This document shows, in pieces, positions 10,222 through 21,267 of a stretch of DNA of 36,505 nt (positions within the stretch are counted from its first letter, which is position 1; every line of letters starts with the position of its first letter). Origin of the DNA: Pinguiococcus pyrenoidosus (Eukaryota; Sar; Pinguiophyceae; Pinguiochrysidales; Pinguiochrysidaceae); NCBI GenBank assembly GCA_019677205.1, contig JAAMXY010002141.1:6959-43463 (forward strand). Reading direction: 5' to 3'. A program made the position numbers and the translations under genes. The notes beneath the pieces were generated by a model. The model saw nothing but the letters and a program-made list of their open reading frames with translations. It was not told the DNA's origin and did no database searches.

Positions 10222-13200
10222 TCAATTCTTGTACTGGCGTATCCCGAGGCGTTGCCGGGCGGCTTGGAACGCCTCCTGCTTATCCTCCCAGAACTGCACC
10301 CCGAGATTGACCTTGCGCATGCTCTCCTGCAGCCTCATGATGGGATACAGCAACGTCAAGTGTGCCTTCATGAAGTCCTCGAAGCGCGTGTAGAACAGCT
10401 CCCTTCTCTTGGTCGCGTAGCGCTCGAAGGAGCGCAGGTATCTTTCGCGCCTCATGGGTACCGGGTGATGCAAAGCGAAGATGTCGTACAGCGCCCGAAA
10501 CTGGTCCTCCGTGATGTAGCTTCGCTTCTCCTTGTCAATCACGCCGAAGACAAAGCGCAGCACGTCCTGGACGTTGAACATGCAGAAGGTGGCTACGACG
10601 GTGACGTACTCTCCGAAGGTGACCAGGTGCTTCGACTTGACGTCGACCAGCTCGAACAACCAGTCAGCAAAGGTGGAACGCTGCTCGCCGAGCATGTCCA
10701 GCATGTCGACGATGTCGATGGTCTCGTCACGACGGTAGTCCCTCGTGGCGAAGATGTCATGAAGCGCGATGACCTCAGTGTCCTCCAACGCGTAGGCTTT
10801 CATGGCAGTGGCGACCTTCGAATCCATCCACGGGTAGAACGACAAGGTCTTCTCGCCTTCCACGTGCATCGTGGGAACCGAGTCCATGTGAATCTGCAGC
10901 GTCCAGAGATGAACGCCTTCGCCGAGACCGAAGCGCTCGAAGCCAGGGTCGACACGAGCGTAGCCCATGGTGCGGAGCCGCTCCTCCTCAGTGAAGCTGG
11001 TCGAGAGGGCGAGGTCGCTGATCGGAGGAGCGGACTTGCCCATCTTTCGCGCCATCTCAAACTGGAGCTCCCAACTCTGAGTCGGGTGGCTGCATACCTC
11101 CATCCCCGCGGCTTGGAACTGAAGCCTGCGCAGCCGTCGCTTCTCGTCACTCATACGAGCCTCCGTTCGCTGCAGAACGCACTTGGTGAAGCAGTCCTTC
11201 CCAGAGCCCTTCCGCAGCCAGAGGAAGATCTTTTGCTTGACCACGCCGCTGATGTCGACGTTGAGGCACTCATACACCGGCTCCTTCATGAGCTTCCGTT
11301 GCTCCTGCAGCTTCACGAAAGCCGCGTACTCACCCGGCCCGCAGGTCACGCTGCAGGCAACGATGCCGATCTGCTCGACTGATCGGGTCTGCCGCAGGAG
11401 GATCGCGTAGTCCAGAGACTCCTTCAGCTCCTTCTCCTCATCCTCACTGCGGCCGCCGAGCCCAGAGAGGCCGGGGGTGGCATCCCGCAAGCTCAGCAAC
11501 TGCTGCTTCCGCAGCTTTCTCTCCAAGTGCTGCATGTGAGCCGCGTCCGCATGCGGGTGCGTCTGGCTCGTTAGCGAGTTGACCAGAGCGCCCGTATCCT
11601 CGAGGACCTTCACCACTTTGCCTAGGAGAAACGCCAGCCTTAGGCCCTGCGCAAAGGCAATGATCGGAGCTTCCGCCCGAACTGCGTGTATCGACATTGC
11701 TTTTCAACAATCAAGCACACACGAGTTCGAAAGCCGAAGCACCACCCCCATTCGTCGGCAAATGCTTACCCTCCTGCGGATAGAGGTCGTCCTTCTTCCG
11801 CTGCACCATCTTGAACTTGCGCTCGCGATCCTCGCGCCGGTCGCGAAGTTCTGCCTCGGCTGCCAGCCTGCCGCGCTCTTCCTTGTCCTTTTCTTCCATG
11901 CGTCGCCGGAAGAAGCGCTGTAGCCGCCGGGCGGCTTTCTCTTCGCCCATGAGGAAGATGTCTCGAACCACCCTCTCGCGACGTCGCTTGACCAACTCCA
12001 GCTTGAGCTTCTCTTCGTTGCCCCTCGCCTCCGCGTAAAGCTGGCGATACGCGCGCTTGAAAGTAACGTACACCACATGCCTGCGATACGCCGCTTCGAT
12101 CCTCCTGGCGCTGCTGATCTGCAGGCGGGTCGCCGCTCGCAAACGCTGGCGGGCCACGTACTCACGCGTCTCGCTTTGAATGGTGCGAGCGGCAGCCTCC
12201 AGCAGAGCGCGATACCGACGCCAGGCTTCTCTGCGGCCCTGCCGCCCGCGGAAGACTCTTTGGATGTCCAGCACCGCAGCGGCGATGCTGAGCCGCTCGA
12301 AGTACTCCTTGACCGCGGTCTCTATCACCCGCACCGGAAGCTTAAACACATGGGCGCCCAGCATGTGCCATCTCGCGACAAGTCTCCCCCGGCGCATGCG
12401 CTCGTGATACAGGAGCGTCCGCGCTCTGTATGCTCGAAAGCTTCGCTGAATGCACAAGGCGGAGCTGCGCCGTCGCCGCTCCACCTGGCGCTTGGTGCGC
12501 AAGATTCGGCAGCTTTGGTATCGACGCCAGTTCCTCGCCAGCATGTCTGCTGCAGCGGCTTCCTGCTGAAGCCGCCTTTGGCGCTCCGCCGCGTCCCGCA
12601 AGTACTTCCGCTTCGCAAGCCTCCATTCAGCGTGCACGCGGAACGACCGCTGGATTGAGATGGCTGCCTGCTGGCGTCTCGCTTCATACAGCTCACGCAG
12701 CCGAACAGACGAACGGTAGGCAAGAACGCGACGAAACTGGTGCTGGAGCCTCACAGCTGCGTCCTGGCGCCGAAGGTCTTGCAGGCGCTGTCGATATCGG
12801 AAGAGCTGCCTTTCGAGCACGCGGATGGCCAGACGCTTGCACAGCTCCTCGTCCGAGCGCAGGACAAGCTGTGAAGCGAAGCGAGCAAAGCTCCGGGACA
12901 CCCTATCTTGCTGGCGCCTCCGCCTCTCCAAGAGACCTCGTGCGACGTGCGCCCTGAAGGCGCTTTGGATCCTTCTAGCGCAGTCGTGTCGCTTCCGCCA
13001 GAGCCTCCGAAGCTCTGCAGCAACCCGGTACTCCGACATGATTCTCATGCTTCGCTGCAGGACCCGAGCAGCTGCCTCGCGTCTCCGCATCTCCGCTTTC
13101 TGCTGGCGGCACCACTTCCGGCGCACGTACCCGCGGAGATGCCGCTGGATTTCCACTGCCGATTCCTGCTGAAGCTGCGTAAGCTTTTGAAGTCGCAAGC

Positions 13201-15814
13201 GCGCTTTCCAGGCTCGATAGGCATCCGCAATGGCTGTTGCAGCTTTTCCTCGTTTCCAACGCAGGAGGAGGAAGAGGTTGTAGAGCAGGACCGGCCGGGG
13301 CCTGGCGACGAGCCGGAGAGCTGCTTGATTCTTGGACGCAAGCGGCAACAGTCTCTCACTTGCCTCCTTCACGAAGTGGAGGTCACCTGCTAGCCTCGTG
13401 GCCTTCAGGTCGAGATGCTCCAGATGTCGACAGCTTCCTAGCACGAGCCGCACGCTACGAGTCGAGATCTCGTCGAGGCCTCCGAGAACTAAGCGAGTGA
13501 GCCGGTGACAATCGCAAAGCGCAACGACGCCGTAGTCTGTCATCCGATCACAGCCTCTGCAGTCCAGGTGCCGCAGGGTAGCGTGGCATTGCTTCGCAAG
13601 CTTCCAAAGAGACGGGTCCGTGACCCGAAAGAGACCGCCAATGGCGAGCTTGCGCAGTGGCGGCCGCCCCTCCAGGAACTGAAGGATCCCGGCGTCGGTC
13701 ACTTCCACGCACCCAGTAATGTCCAGAGCTTCCAAAGCCTCGAGCTTCCGAAGAGAAGCGACTCCCGCGTCGCCTATCTTGTAGCATCCTTTCAAGCTCA
13801 AGGAGACCAACGTCTCCGCGATTGTGCTCGCGACTGCCAGCAAGACAGCATCGTCGACTCGGGTGACGCCAGCAAGCCGCAAAGCTCGGAGCCTTGTGCA
13901 TCTGGTAGCCAAGTGCTGCAGACTTCGGTGATCCACCCTTGGTATCCGGCTTTGCGCCGAGAGGTCCAAGCTGTTGATGTCCGCGCTGAGATCCACCTCA
14001 CGAAGGAGGCGGCAACCTCCAGCCAGGGCAGAAAGCCCAAGAGCGGTCACTCGAGACACGCCGTGAGCGTGGACTTTCTGCAGGAATGCAGCGGTGTCCC
14101 CAAGAGCGCAGAAGCTGGCGTCGCCGAGCTTTGAACAGCCGTTGATCCGCACCTCGACAAGGCGGGAGCCCGCTTCATGGACGAAGGCGGAGAACCCGTC
14201 GTCTGTGATGCCGAGACAGTCGGACAGATCGACAACCCTTCAAACCGCATTGGGCGCAGTCAGGTTGTTCCCGTGAACGACTCTCCTTTAGCTGTCCAGG
14301 GTGCATGCTTACCTAAGCGTCTTGATTGACGAGAGCTGCTCCAACGCAGCATCGGAAAGATGAAGACATCGCTTTACGTCAAGCAGCTCGAGCGCCTTGC
14401 ACCCTGGATTCCGTCGAGGGAGGAGGTGGAGTCTTAAGTCTCGCCCCAGCTACTGCTTCGCGCACGGCGACAGTAGGTTTGAGGTGAGAATCTGCACACC
14501 TTGTGCAAGGTAGCCCCAGGCGCTGTCGTACACTCTGTCAAGTCCCCCGGCGTGCATGGTCTTCAAATTCATTGCATGGCTCCGCGCTCGCTCAAAGCCC
14601 ATGAACGCAAGGTCCGAAATCTGCCGGCAGCCTGAAACGTCCAAGGTCTCAAGCAGCCCACCCCCATCGGCAAGAAGGGTGAGCAGCACCTCGTTGCTGA
14701 AACCTTCATTGTGCGCCAAGTTCAGAGTCCGAAGATGGCGCCTTGATTTGATGAGCTGAGCGAGGTACTGCAGCGAACGATCTCGAACTTTCGGGCACTT
14801 CCGAAGGCTGAGCTTCTCCAAGTGCGTGCAGTTGCATGAGATGACGTAGACCGAGTCGTCGCCGATGTCGGGATTCTCAGACAGGTCAAGCGCCACCACC
14901 TTGGGCAGCAGCGGGCTCAGAAGCTGCACCCCCGCATGTGTGAGCCCGTTGCGCGAGAAGACGAGACTCTGCAGCTCAAGCTGAGCAAGTGCTGCGCATG
15001 CTGCGTCCGTGAGCCCACCATTCGCATGCAATGCTATACCAGTCGCCTTCGGACAAGTCCGCGCGATCGCCTACGCAACTGCCGTTTTATCGCTTGCGCA
15101 GTCGGAGCAGTGTCGTCCGCAGGGACCGTGCCTTACCTTGACATCTTCGTCATGCATGTGGTAGTGGGCAAAGTCCAAGAAGCCACTTCTTGGCTGGGTG
15201 CCATTGTGGCTGAAGAGCAGGTCCTGGGGGAAGTGGAGATCCTTCACAGTCTCCGCAAAGGCGTGTTCCTCTGTGTGTACAGCTGCACAGATCTTCGCTT
15301 TGCCCGTGGAGTTGGCATTTGCGGGCTTTTGAGTCGCTCGTGGTCCAGTTGGAGGCGCCTCCGGCTGGCGCGGCTCCCGATCGTTCTTCGTGTCGACCTG
15401 AGGCAATGGATGACGTGAATGGTGAGGAGCTCTCCAGCAAATGGTGAATGGATCTCTCGCCTGCAAGCTTGCAGGCGTGCTGCCCTCTCTCCGTCTTTTC
15501 GCCTCTCAGAAGTGGCATCCACTCACCTTCACGATGCAAGCTTGATCAGTGCGAATGCGCTTCCACGCCGGCTGTAGCTGTGGCTGTGGCTGTAGATAGG
15601 GTGAGAGAATCGGCGAGGTTGTGACGCCAGCATGCTTCGCATCCTCTGCATCGTAGGCATGTGCCCACTTGGAGAGCGGTCTTTGCCGCTTGGTAGCAGC
15701 CCTCCGTCCTCGCCCTTGGCGCGCTCGACTACGTACGAGCTTGTCTAGAAGAATATCCGGCAGGTGATTCTGCGCTACGGGCACGACCCACGCAGCACTC
15801 GTGCACGAATCCAT
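10222..15814 (-). CDS. Giant LRR - multi-IQ - EF-hand-like protein
   Basis: Six exons: 15814-15527, 15397-15137, 15070-14500, 14403-14313, 14237-11770 and 11699-10222 (the last could instead start at 11681). All junction phases agree (0, 0, 1, 2, 1), giving about 1712-1718 residues. After ~180 unique residues, Cys-type leucine-rich repeats run from about 190 to 690 (for example CKALELLDVKRCLHLSD and LEALDITGCVEVTDAG). About eleven IQ or IQ-like motifs follow from ~760 to ~1185 (AVEIQRHLRGYVRRKW, ALCIQRSFRAYRART); IQ motifs bind calmodulin-type light chains. The C-terminus has two EF-hand-shaped loops near 1579-1626 that lack most calcium ligands. The LRR and EF parts could be two genes, but the first frame stops only 13 bases before the second ATG and good splice sites bridge them. 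No F-box was seen. A scaffold or cytoskeletal role is inferred. Confidence 0.78.
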
Positions 15815-16567
15815 CTGCTGACGATGCTACAGCGCGGCAAAGCCCATGCTTTTGCAAGCGCCCGAGGCGTAGAAGCCGTAGACGTGGGAAGGAGAAGGGC
15901 CTCTGGACAGCTGCTGTCAGCGCCGAGCAGAGATGGAACAGATCCTGGAGAGCCTCCGACTGCAAACGCACGTTGTGGCGCGAATTCCGTCGCTGCCAGG
16001 GCCTTTCAGCGGTTTCGATCCTCGTGGGTCAGCTTTCAAACTTGGCCGCTTATTCTGCCATAAGTTCAGGACCTTGCCGAGGGCTCTACGGCAGAATAAG
16101 GTGCTGGCTGTTGTCCTCATTGGCGCCTTTCCATGTTGCGGTAGACCTGTCTTCGTCGGCCTCGATTCTGGTTTTCGCTGTTTCTTATTGATTTATGCTA
16201 GAGCATCCATTCAATTCGGATCAGCACCGGAACGATTTTTCCAGTTCTGCGTGCTCCAGGGGCGCCGCCAACAAGAACAGCCCGACCCAGTTGCAAATTC
16301 TGAAATTCTGTGGTCGCCGCTTCAAGTTCTCGAAATCTCGAACTCCGCGAACTCGCGAACTCAGAACTATTGTTCTTAGTTTCATTGTTCGAACCTTGAT
16401 TTTAGCAAGGTCTCCTGCACAGCTGTCGAGTTCCCGCCAATTTTGTCTGCATTCGCCATCATTTCAGTCACCGCTGCACCACGAAGAGCGCGACATACCG
16501 CCTCGCCGGGCCTCTCTTTCCGTCGCTGCCTACACAGAAGCGCTCTTGGGCACTCGGCGAACCGCCA
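15815..16567. promoter_or_regulatory. Divergent promoter region
   Basis: About 750 bases between the starts of the leftward LRR-IQ-EF gene and the rightward ribonucleotide reductase gene. It has one ATTGG pentamer at 16119-16123 and a cluster of short GAAC/GTTC/CTCG repeats at about 16320-16370. Open frames here look like noise. The 5' untranslated regions, or a short first exon, could be included. Confidence 0.35.
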
Positions 16568-18835
16568 ATGCGAGCGCTAGCTCAGAAGACCCGCGCGGTG
16601 CGGCGCTCCGCCACGCGGCGCCTTAGCAAAGCGAACTTGGCGCCTCTGGAGGCCACGAGCGCCGTCAAGGATGGGGATTCGCGCGCGTCGAGTGCGCCGG
16701 ATGATTACGTGACCCAGCTGCAGTCGTCTCCGTGGTTTCGCGCGCCTTTGCAAGGGCGCGTGTCTCCGTTTCGACAAGCTAGTCCGATGCTCGGCGGCGA
16801 ATGCCATTTTGTCACGCAGCTGCCCAAGGTGGCGGATGCCTTCGAGTTGGACAAGGCCTTCGTCCGCAGCTTCGAGACGCTTCCGGCGCCCTTCGGCTTC
16901 AACGGCCTCGGCGAATTCGTCTTCCTCCGCACGTATTCCAGGACCAAGCCGGACGGCTCGAAGGAACGCTGGCACGAGACCGTGGAGCGCGTGGTGAATG
17001 GCACGTTTCGCATCGCGCAGCGATGGCTGCAGGGCAAAAGGGCCCGGGGCGAGGCAGTCGCTGACTGGGACGAGCAGAAGCTGCAGCAGCTGGGGCAGAA
17101 TCTCTTCGAGCGCGTCTTCCACATGAAGATGCTGCCGCCCGGCCGGGGGTTGTGGGCGATGGGAACGGTTCTCACCGAGGAGCGCGACCTTTTCGCGGCG
17201 CTGAACAACTGCGCCTTTGTATCCACCAAAGACCTCGCAGCCGAGAGAACCAAGCCCTTCTGCTTCTTGATGGACTGCAGCATGCTCGGCATCGGAGTCG
17301 GCTTTGACACGCGCGGGGCCGGCGCGCTGACCGTGCGGAAGCCCAGGGCCTCGGACAAGGTCTTCCTCATTCCCGACTCGCGGGAAGGCTGGGTGGAGAG
17401 TGTCAAGCTGCTGCTGGACGCCTACTTCACCGGCGACGAGCTTCCCAGCTTTGACTACAGCGTCATCCGCGCCGCCGGCGAGCCCATCCGCGGCTTCGGG
17501 GGCGTCTCGCAGGGTCCTGGGATCCTCAAGAAGCTGCACGAGGACCTGATCAGCGTCGTGAGCAGGGACGTGGGCAGGCCCATCAGCGTCAGGACCATCG
17601 TGGACATCATGAACATGATCGGCGTCTGCGTCGTCGCTGGCAACGTCCGCCGCACGGCGGAGATCGCGTTCGGGGACCCCAACTCGGAGGAATATGTCGC
17701 GCTGAAGGACTACGACGAGAATCCCGATCGCGTGGCACACGGGTGGACCAGCAACAATAGCGTGTTTGCAAAGATCGGCATGGACTACAAGACCAATCGC
17801 GTCACCGAGCGGGTGGCGAAGAACGGCGAACCGGGCTTCGCGTGGCTGGAGAACATGAAGATGTACTCGAGGACCTGCGAGCATCCCACCTATGAAGACA
17901 TCCTCGCCGAGGGAGGGAATCCGTGCCTGGAGCAGACGCTCGAGTCCTACGAGATGTGCAACCTCGTCGAGACCTTCCCATGCCGGCACGATTCCATCGA
18001 CGACTTCCACGAGACGCTGCGCGTCGCCATGCTGTACGGAAAGCTGGTGTCGATCGGCGGATCGCACTGGGAGGAGACGAACAACGTCATGTGGCGAAAC
18101 CGCCGCATCGGCATCTCCGTCTCCGGTATTGCACAGTTCGTAGCGAGGGAGGGCATCGAAGAGCTTCGCAACTGGCTCGACTCCGGCTACGCAGAAGTGA
18201 AGGAGCGAGACGCGGGTGAGCTGCAGGATGCGCTCGGCGTGGTGCCATCCGTGAAGCGGACGTCGATCAAGCCGTCGGGGACCGTGAGCCTCCTCGCCGG
18301 AGCGACGCCCGGGCTGCACCACCCGGAGTCCGAGTTCTACATTCGGCGCGTCCGTCTGGCCAAGGACTCGGATCTCATCCCGTGCCTGCGGGAAAGCGGC
18401 CTCAGGTTGGAGGACGCGGTGTCGGACAGCAACTCGGTGGTGGTGGAGTTCCCGGTGCATGCCGGGGATGGCGTGCGGACTGTTCGGCAGGTGTCCATGT
18501 GGGAACAGCTCAGCCTTGCAGCTTTTCTCCAGCGGTGGTGGGCGGACAACCAAGTGTCCTGCACGGTATCCTTCGATCCAGAGAACGAAGGCGCCCAGCT
18601 GCCGCACGCCCTGGACTACTTCCAGTACCAGCTCAAGGGCATCAGCTTCCTGCCCCTGCTAGACCAGGGGGCGTATCCGCAGATGCCGTACGAAGGCATC
18701 ACTCGAGAAGAGTACCTTGCCAGATGCCAGGAGTTGCGACCCCTTCGACTGAGCTACGGAGGCCCCGCGAAGGACGACTTCGAGGAGATGCCGGACAAGT
18801 ATTGCGAAACAGATACGTGCAAGGTGGACCCGTGA
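16568..18835 (+). CDS. nrdJ: Adenosylcobalamin-dependent class II ribonucleoside-triphosphate reductase
   Basis: A single 755-residue frame without introns. It matches the monomeric class II ribonucleotide reductase family (Lactobacillus leichmannii RTPR, Euglena), which makes deoxyribonucleotides with a cobalamin-generated radical and needs no iron subunit. The catalytic set is visible: Cys215 (NNCAF) and Cys464 as the redox pair, thiyl-radical Cys453 with Glu455 in NPCLE, and the tail pair Cys-x4-Cys in CETDTC. The 453/464 spacing of 11 and the tail spacing of 5 equal those of the L. leichmannii enzyme (408/419, 731/736). Other conserved blocks are CSMLGIGVGFD, KRTSIKPSGTVSLLAGATPG and VSCTVSF. 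The first ~45 residues are a basic extension with no clear signal peptide. Implies B12 uptake or salvage by the host. Function is confident; exact start less so. Confidence 0.93.
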   Translation: MRALAQKTRAVRRSATRRLSKANLAPLEATSAVKDGDSRASSAPDDYVTQLQSSPWFRAPLQGRVSPFRQASPMLGGECHFVTQLPKVADAFELDKAFVRSFETLPAPFGFNGLGEFVFLRTYSRTKPDGSKERWHETVERVVNGTFRIAQRWLQGKRARGEAVADWDEQKLQQLGQNLFERVFHMKMLPPGRGLWAMGTVLTEERDLFAALNNCAFVSTKDLAAERTKPFCFLMDCSMLGIGVGFDTRGAGALTVRKPRASDKVFLIPDSREGWVESVKLLLDAYFTGDELPSFDYSVIRAAGEPIRGFGGVSQGPGILKKLHEDLISVVSRDVGRPISVRTIVDIMNMIGVCVVAGNVRRTAEIAFGDPNSEEYVALKDYDENPDRVAHGWTSNNSVFAKIGMDYKTNRVTERVAKNGEPGFAWLENMKMYSRTCEHPTYEDILAEGGNPCLEQTLESYEMCNLVETFPCRHDSIDDFHETLRVAMLYGKLVSIGGSHWEETNNVMWRNRRIGISVSGIAQFVAREGIEELRNWLDSGYAEVKERDAGELQDALGVVPSVKRTSIKPSGTVSLLAGATPGLHHPESEFYIRRVRLAKDSDLIPCLRESGLRLEDAVSDSNSVVVEFPVHAGDGVRTVRQVSMWEQLSLAAFLQRWWADNQVSCTVSFDPENEGAQLPHALDYFQYQLKGISFLPLLDQGAYPQMPYEGITREEYLARCQELRPLRLSYGGPAKDDFEEMPDKYCETDTCKVDP

Positions 18836-19465
18836 GTTGGTGCCTGTTGATCATAGATGACGATAGCAAGTGGGGGCGCGGGGGCGCCGAGAGCAATGCC
18901 TTGCAGACTCGGATTGAGGATGTCCATAATACTTTTCTTCTTTCAGACCATCGAAACACCGCACGCCAATAGAGAGTCCTGACTCACAACCATACATACG
19001 TCGACCACGACCAAAAATGAATTCACCATTCGTCAAGATAAGACTGTGTTTCTGGCATTCCATTCTCGCACGAATTGAGGTTGTTTTTTTTTAGTTTGTT
19101 CTCTTGTCCTAACAAAATGAGGTCGACGAAGGACTCCGGGAAGTCACTGCAATGACACTTGGCGGTTCCAGAAGCTGCATCACCATCCACAAACCGTCCC
19201 AGTTCCACGTTCACTGCCTTGCCTTCTACACCGATAGCCCCTCCGGCGTCTCGCCCATCGGACAACGCCTGTTTGTTAGGTCTCTTATAAAGATTAGAAA
19301 AAAAGAAACACGTCCACACCTCGAGCCAATGTAGACACTCCTGTCGCTCACTGGCCGAGAGATGTTTCGACGTCTACCCTCTCGACTGGATTTTCTGATC
19401 ACGTCAACACACGGTCGTAACTATTCCAACGCTCGCTCAAGCGGCGGCCGTACTGGATTGGACAC
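18836..19465. other. Convergent intergenic spacer
   Basis: About 630 bases between the 3' ends of the ribonucleotide reductase and phosphoribulokinase genes. It contains A/T-richer patches and a T-run near 19084-19092. It should hold both 3' untranslated regions and polyadenylation sites. No coding sequence is supported. Confidence 0.4.
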
Positions 19466-20662
19466 TTATGCGGCCGGGGCGGGGACGGCGGGCTCGATGA
19501 CCTTGCCCGAAAGCTTCTCGTAGATGGCGCGGATCTTGAGGGCGGCCAGGGTCTGGAAGAAGCCCGTGCCGTTGAGCGATCCCGGGGCGTCGGCGTTCTT
19601 GAGCATCTGCTGGGTGAGCTCGCCGAAGAACTTGGTGCTCATGTTGCTGAGGTGCGACTCGACGTAGATGAGCTCCTGGAGGTTGTCGAACTGGCCGTCC
19701 ATCTCGAGGACGCTGACCTCCTTGTCGAACCAGGTGTCCGGTCCGTAGGCCATCTTGATGCCCGGGTAGGAGCACGTGAGCTTGCGGCCGCACGGCACCC
19801 AGGTGATGGTGGAGCCCTCGTCGAAGAGGTAGGCCGGCTCGAAGGCGTCCTTGCCCTCGGCTTGGATGAAGCGCACCTTGAGGATCTTGCCCTTGTCGTC
19901 GTTCATGAGATCGGTGGGGAGCACCTGGATGATGATGTCGCAGTCCGCGCGCTGGGGGGCGACGTAGGCCTCGAAGTCCGGCTTGCGGGACTCGATGGAG
20001 GCCTTGATGGACTCCAGGCTGTGTCCGCGCTCCTCCATGTCACGCTGGATCTTCCACGCGAACTTGATGTCGTCGCTGATGTCGAGATAGATGCTGAAGT
20101 CGATGAGCTCCTTCACGCGATCGTCGGCGAAGGGGTGCAGACCCTCGACGATGACAATCGGGGTCGGCACGATCTCCTCCGGCTCGTCCAGGGTGCCGTT
20201 GACGTGGTTGTAGATGGGCTTCTTGACGGTCTCTCCCCTCTTGAGCGCGGCAATGTGCTCGTACATGAGGTCGAAGCGCTGCTCCGCCGTGTTCAGGGCG
20301 GTCTTGCCGGACTCCTTGCGGCCCTGGCGGTCGTTCAGGTGGTAGTCGTCCAGGCAGATCACGGTGGTCTGGTCGCTGACGAGCGTGTTGGTCTCCCAGC
20401 CGCCGTTGCCGAAGCCGCCGCCAAGCGGTCCGACCTTATCTCCGCCGAAGATCTCCGTGAGGCGGCGCATGAAGGTGCTCTTGCCGCAGCCGGAGTCGGC
20501 GGCCACGCCGATCACCACCACGGGCTCGTCCTCGCCGAGTTTGGCGAGCAGCGATGCAACGCCAGTGGCGGTGCGGGAGCTGGACACCGGGGCACGGAAC
20601 GTGCCGGGCACGAAGGCCACGGCACTGCAGGCAAGCGAAAGCAGAGCAACGAAGCGGAACAT
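19466..20662 (-). CDS. PRK: Phosphoribulokinase, plastid (Calvin-Benson cycle)
   Basis: Intronless, 398 residues. It phosphorylates ribulose 5-phosphate with ATP to make the Rubisco substrate ribulose 1,5-bisphosphate in the plastid stroma. ATG 20662 was chosen over an in-frame ATG at 20761 because it begins with a textbook signal peptide (MFRFVALLSLACSAVAF) with the Ala|Phe cleavage site at 16/17, then a Ser/Arg-rich transit peptide. The P-loop is at 52-63 (GVAADSGCGKST) and the substrate-binding block is CLDDYHLNDRQGR. Cys59 in the P-loop and Cys103 before DDYH match the two thioredoxin-regulated cysteines of plant PRK, so redox control is possible; whether it operates in this lineage cannot be read from sequence. 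The glycine-rich loop between the two cysteines (PLGGGFGNGGWETNTL) looks like that of heterokont enzymes rather than plants. Confidence 0.96.
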   Translation of the reverse strand: MFRFVALLSLACSAVAFVPGTFRAPVSSSRTATGVASLLAKLGEDEPVVVIGVAADSGCGKSTFMRRLTEIFGGDKVGPLGGGFGNGGWETNTLVSDQTTVICLDDYHLNDRQGRKESGKTALNTAEQRFDLMYEHIAALKRGETVKKPIYNHVNGTLDEPEEIVPTPIVIVEGLHPFADDRVKELIDFSIYLDISDDIKFAWKIQRDMEERGHSLESIKASIESRKPDFEAYVAPQRADCDIIIQVLPTDLMNDDKGKILKVRFIQAEGKDAFEPAYLFDEGSTITWVPCGRKLTCSYPGIKMAYGPDTWFDKEVSVLEMDGQFDNLQELIYVESHLSNMSTKFFGELTQQMLKNADAPGSLNGTGFFQTLAALKIRAIYEKLSGKVIEPAVPAPAA

Positions 20663-20861
20663 CTTCTCCGACGAAAGGGGCTTCACGGTCTGAGGCGTCC
20701 CGAGCGCGCTCCCAGCTACGGAGGGCTGACGTGAACTTCTAGACGAAACGTCACCTTTCAAAATACCCCAGGACGGAATCTTCCAGCCATTAGCCAGTAT
20801 GATCCTGATATTACATCACGAAATATTATCTAAAATGGGCATCACGACGTGGTCTACGCTC

Positions 20862-21050
20862 ATTGGATGGATCCGCTACATCAGCGCTCACCAAATCCGT
20901 CATTCGCACACGCGGCCCTCCCAAGTTGATGTTGCCCGACGTGGATCGGATCCAGAATGAGCCAATCACAGTCGCTGTAACGTCGAAATGAAGCTTCACC
21001 ATTGGCGTTCGCAGAGCCGACGCTTCACCTGTTCAGCAATGGCAACCAAT
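20862..21050 (-). promoter_or_regulatory. CCAAT-box cluster upstream of PRK
   Basis: Four CCAAT pentamers in either orientation lie 200-390 bases upstream of the PRK start: 20862-20866 (ATTGG), 20962-20966 (CCAAT), 21001-21005 (ATTGG) and 21046-21050 (CCAAT). CCAAT boxes are classic NF-Y sites in eukaryotic promoters. The motif is short, so chance copies are possible. The space between PRK and the channel gene holds no gene. Confidence 0.35.
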
Positions 21051-21200
21051 TGTTCAACTGCTCTGGAATCTCTATCCAGAAGACGTACGCGTGAGGAAGC
21101 CACTGCGATCTTCGACCTTCGGTCTTTGGACAGACATCCGGATGCGGACGAAGACGATCGCGAGCGGGACAGAACGCCAAAAATTCCTACCCGTCGCTCG

Positions 21201-21267
<67 letters not shown>

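Noticed and set aside
9965-10225. An 86-residue minus-strand frame with a poly-alanine run
   Set aside because: It is only the AGC microsatellite read as protein, with no conserved sequence around it.
10192-11382. A 396-residue plus-strand frame opposite the EF-hand part
   Set aside because: Antisense shadow; the minus strand carries an EF-hand-like sequence that splices in phase to the IQ array.
11697-11711. Treating the LRR-IQ and EF-hand frames as two separate genes
   Set aside because: The first frame stops 13 bases before the next ATG, too close for independent eukaryotic genes, and a GTAAGC donor at 11769 joins either of two acceptors in the right phase.
16577-18607. A 676-residue minus-strand frame opposite the ribonucleotide reductase
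   Set aside because: The plus strand has a full set of catalytic residues; the antisense frame has no recognisable family.
19652-20734. A 360-residue plus-strand frame across phosphoribulokinase
   Set aside because: Asp/Val/Leu-rich mirror of the PRK codons; PRK on the minus strand is unambiguous.
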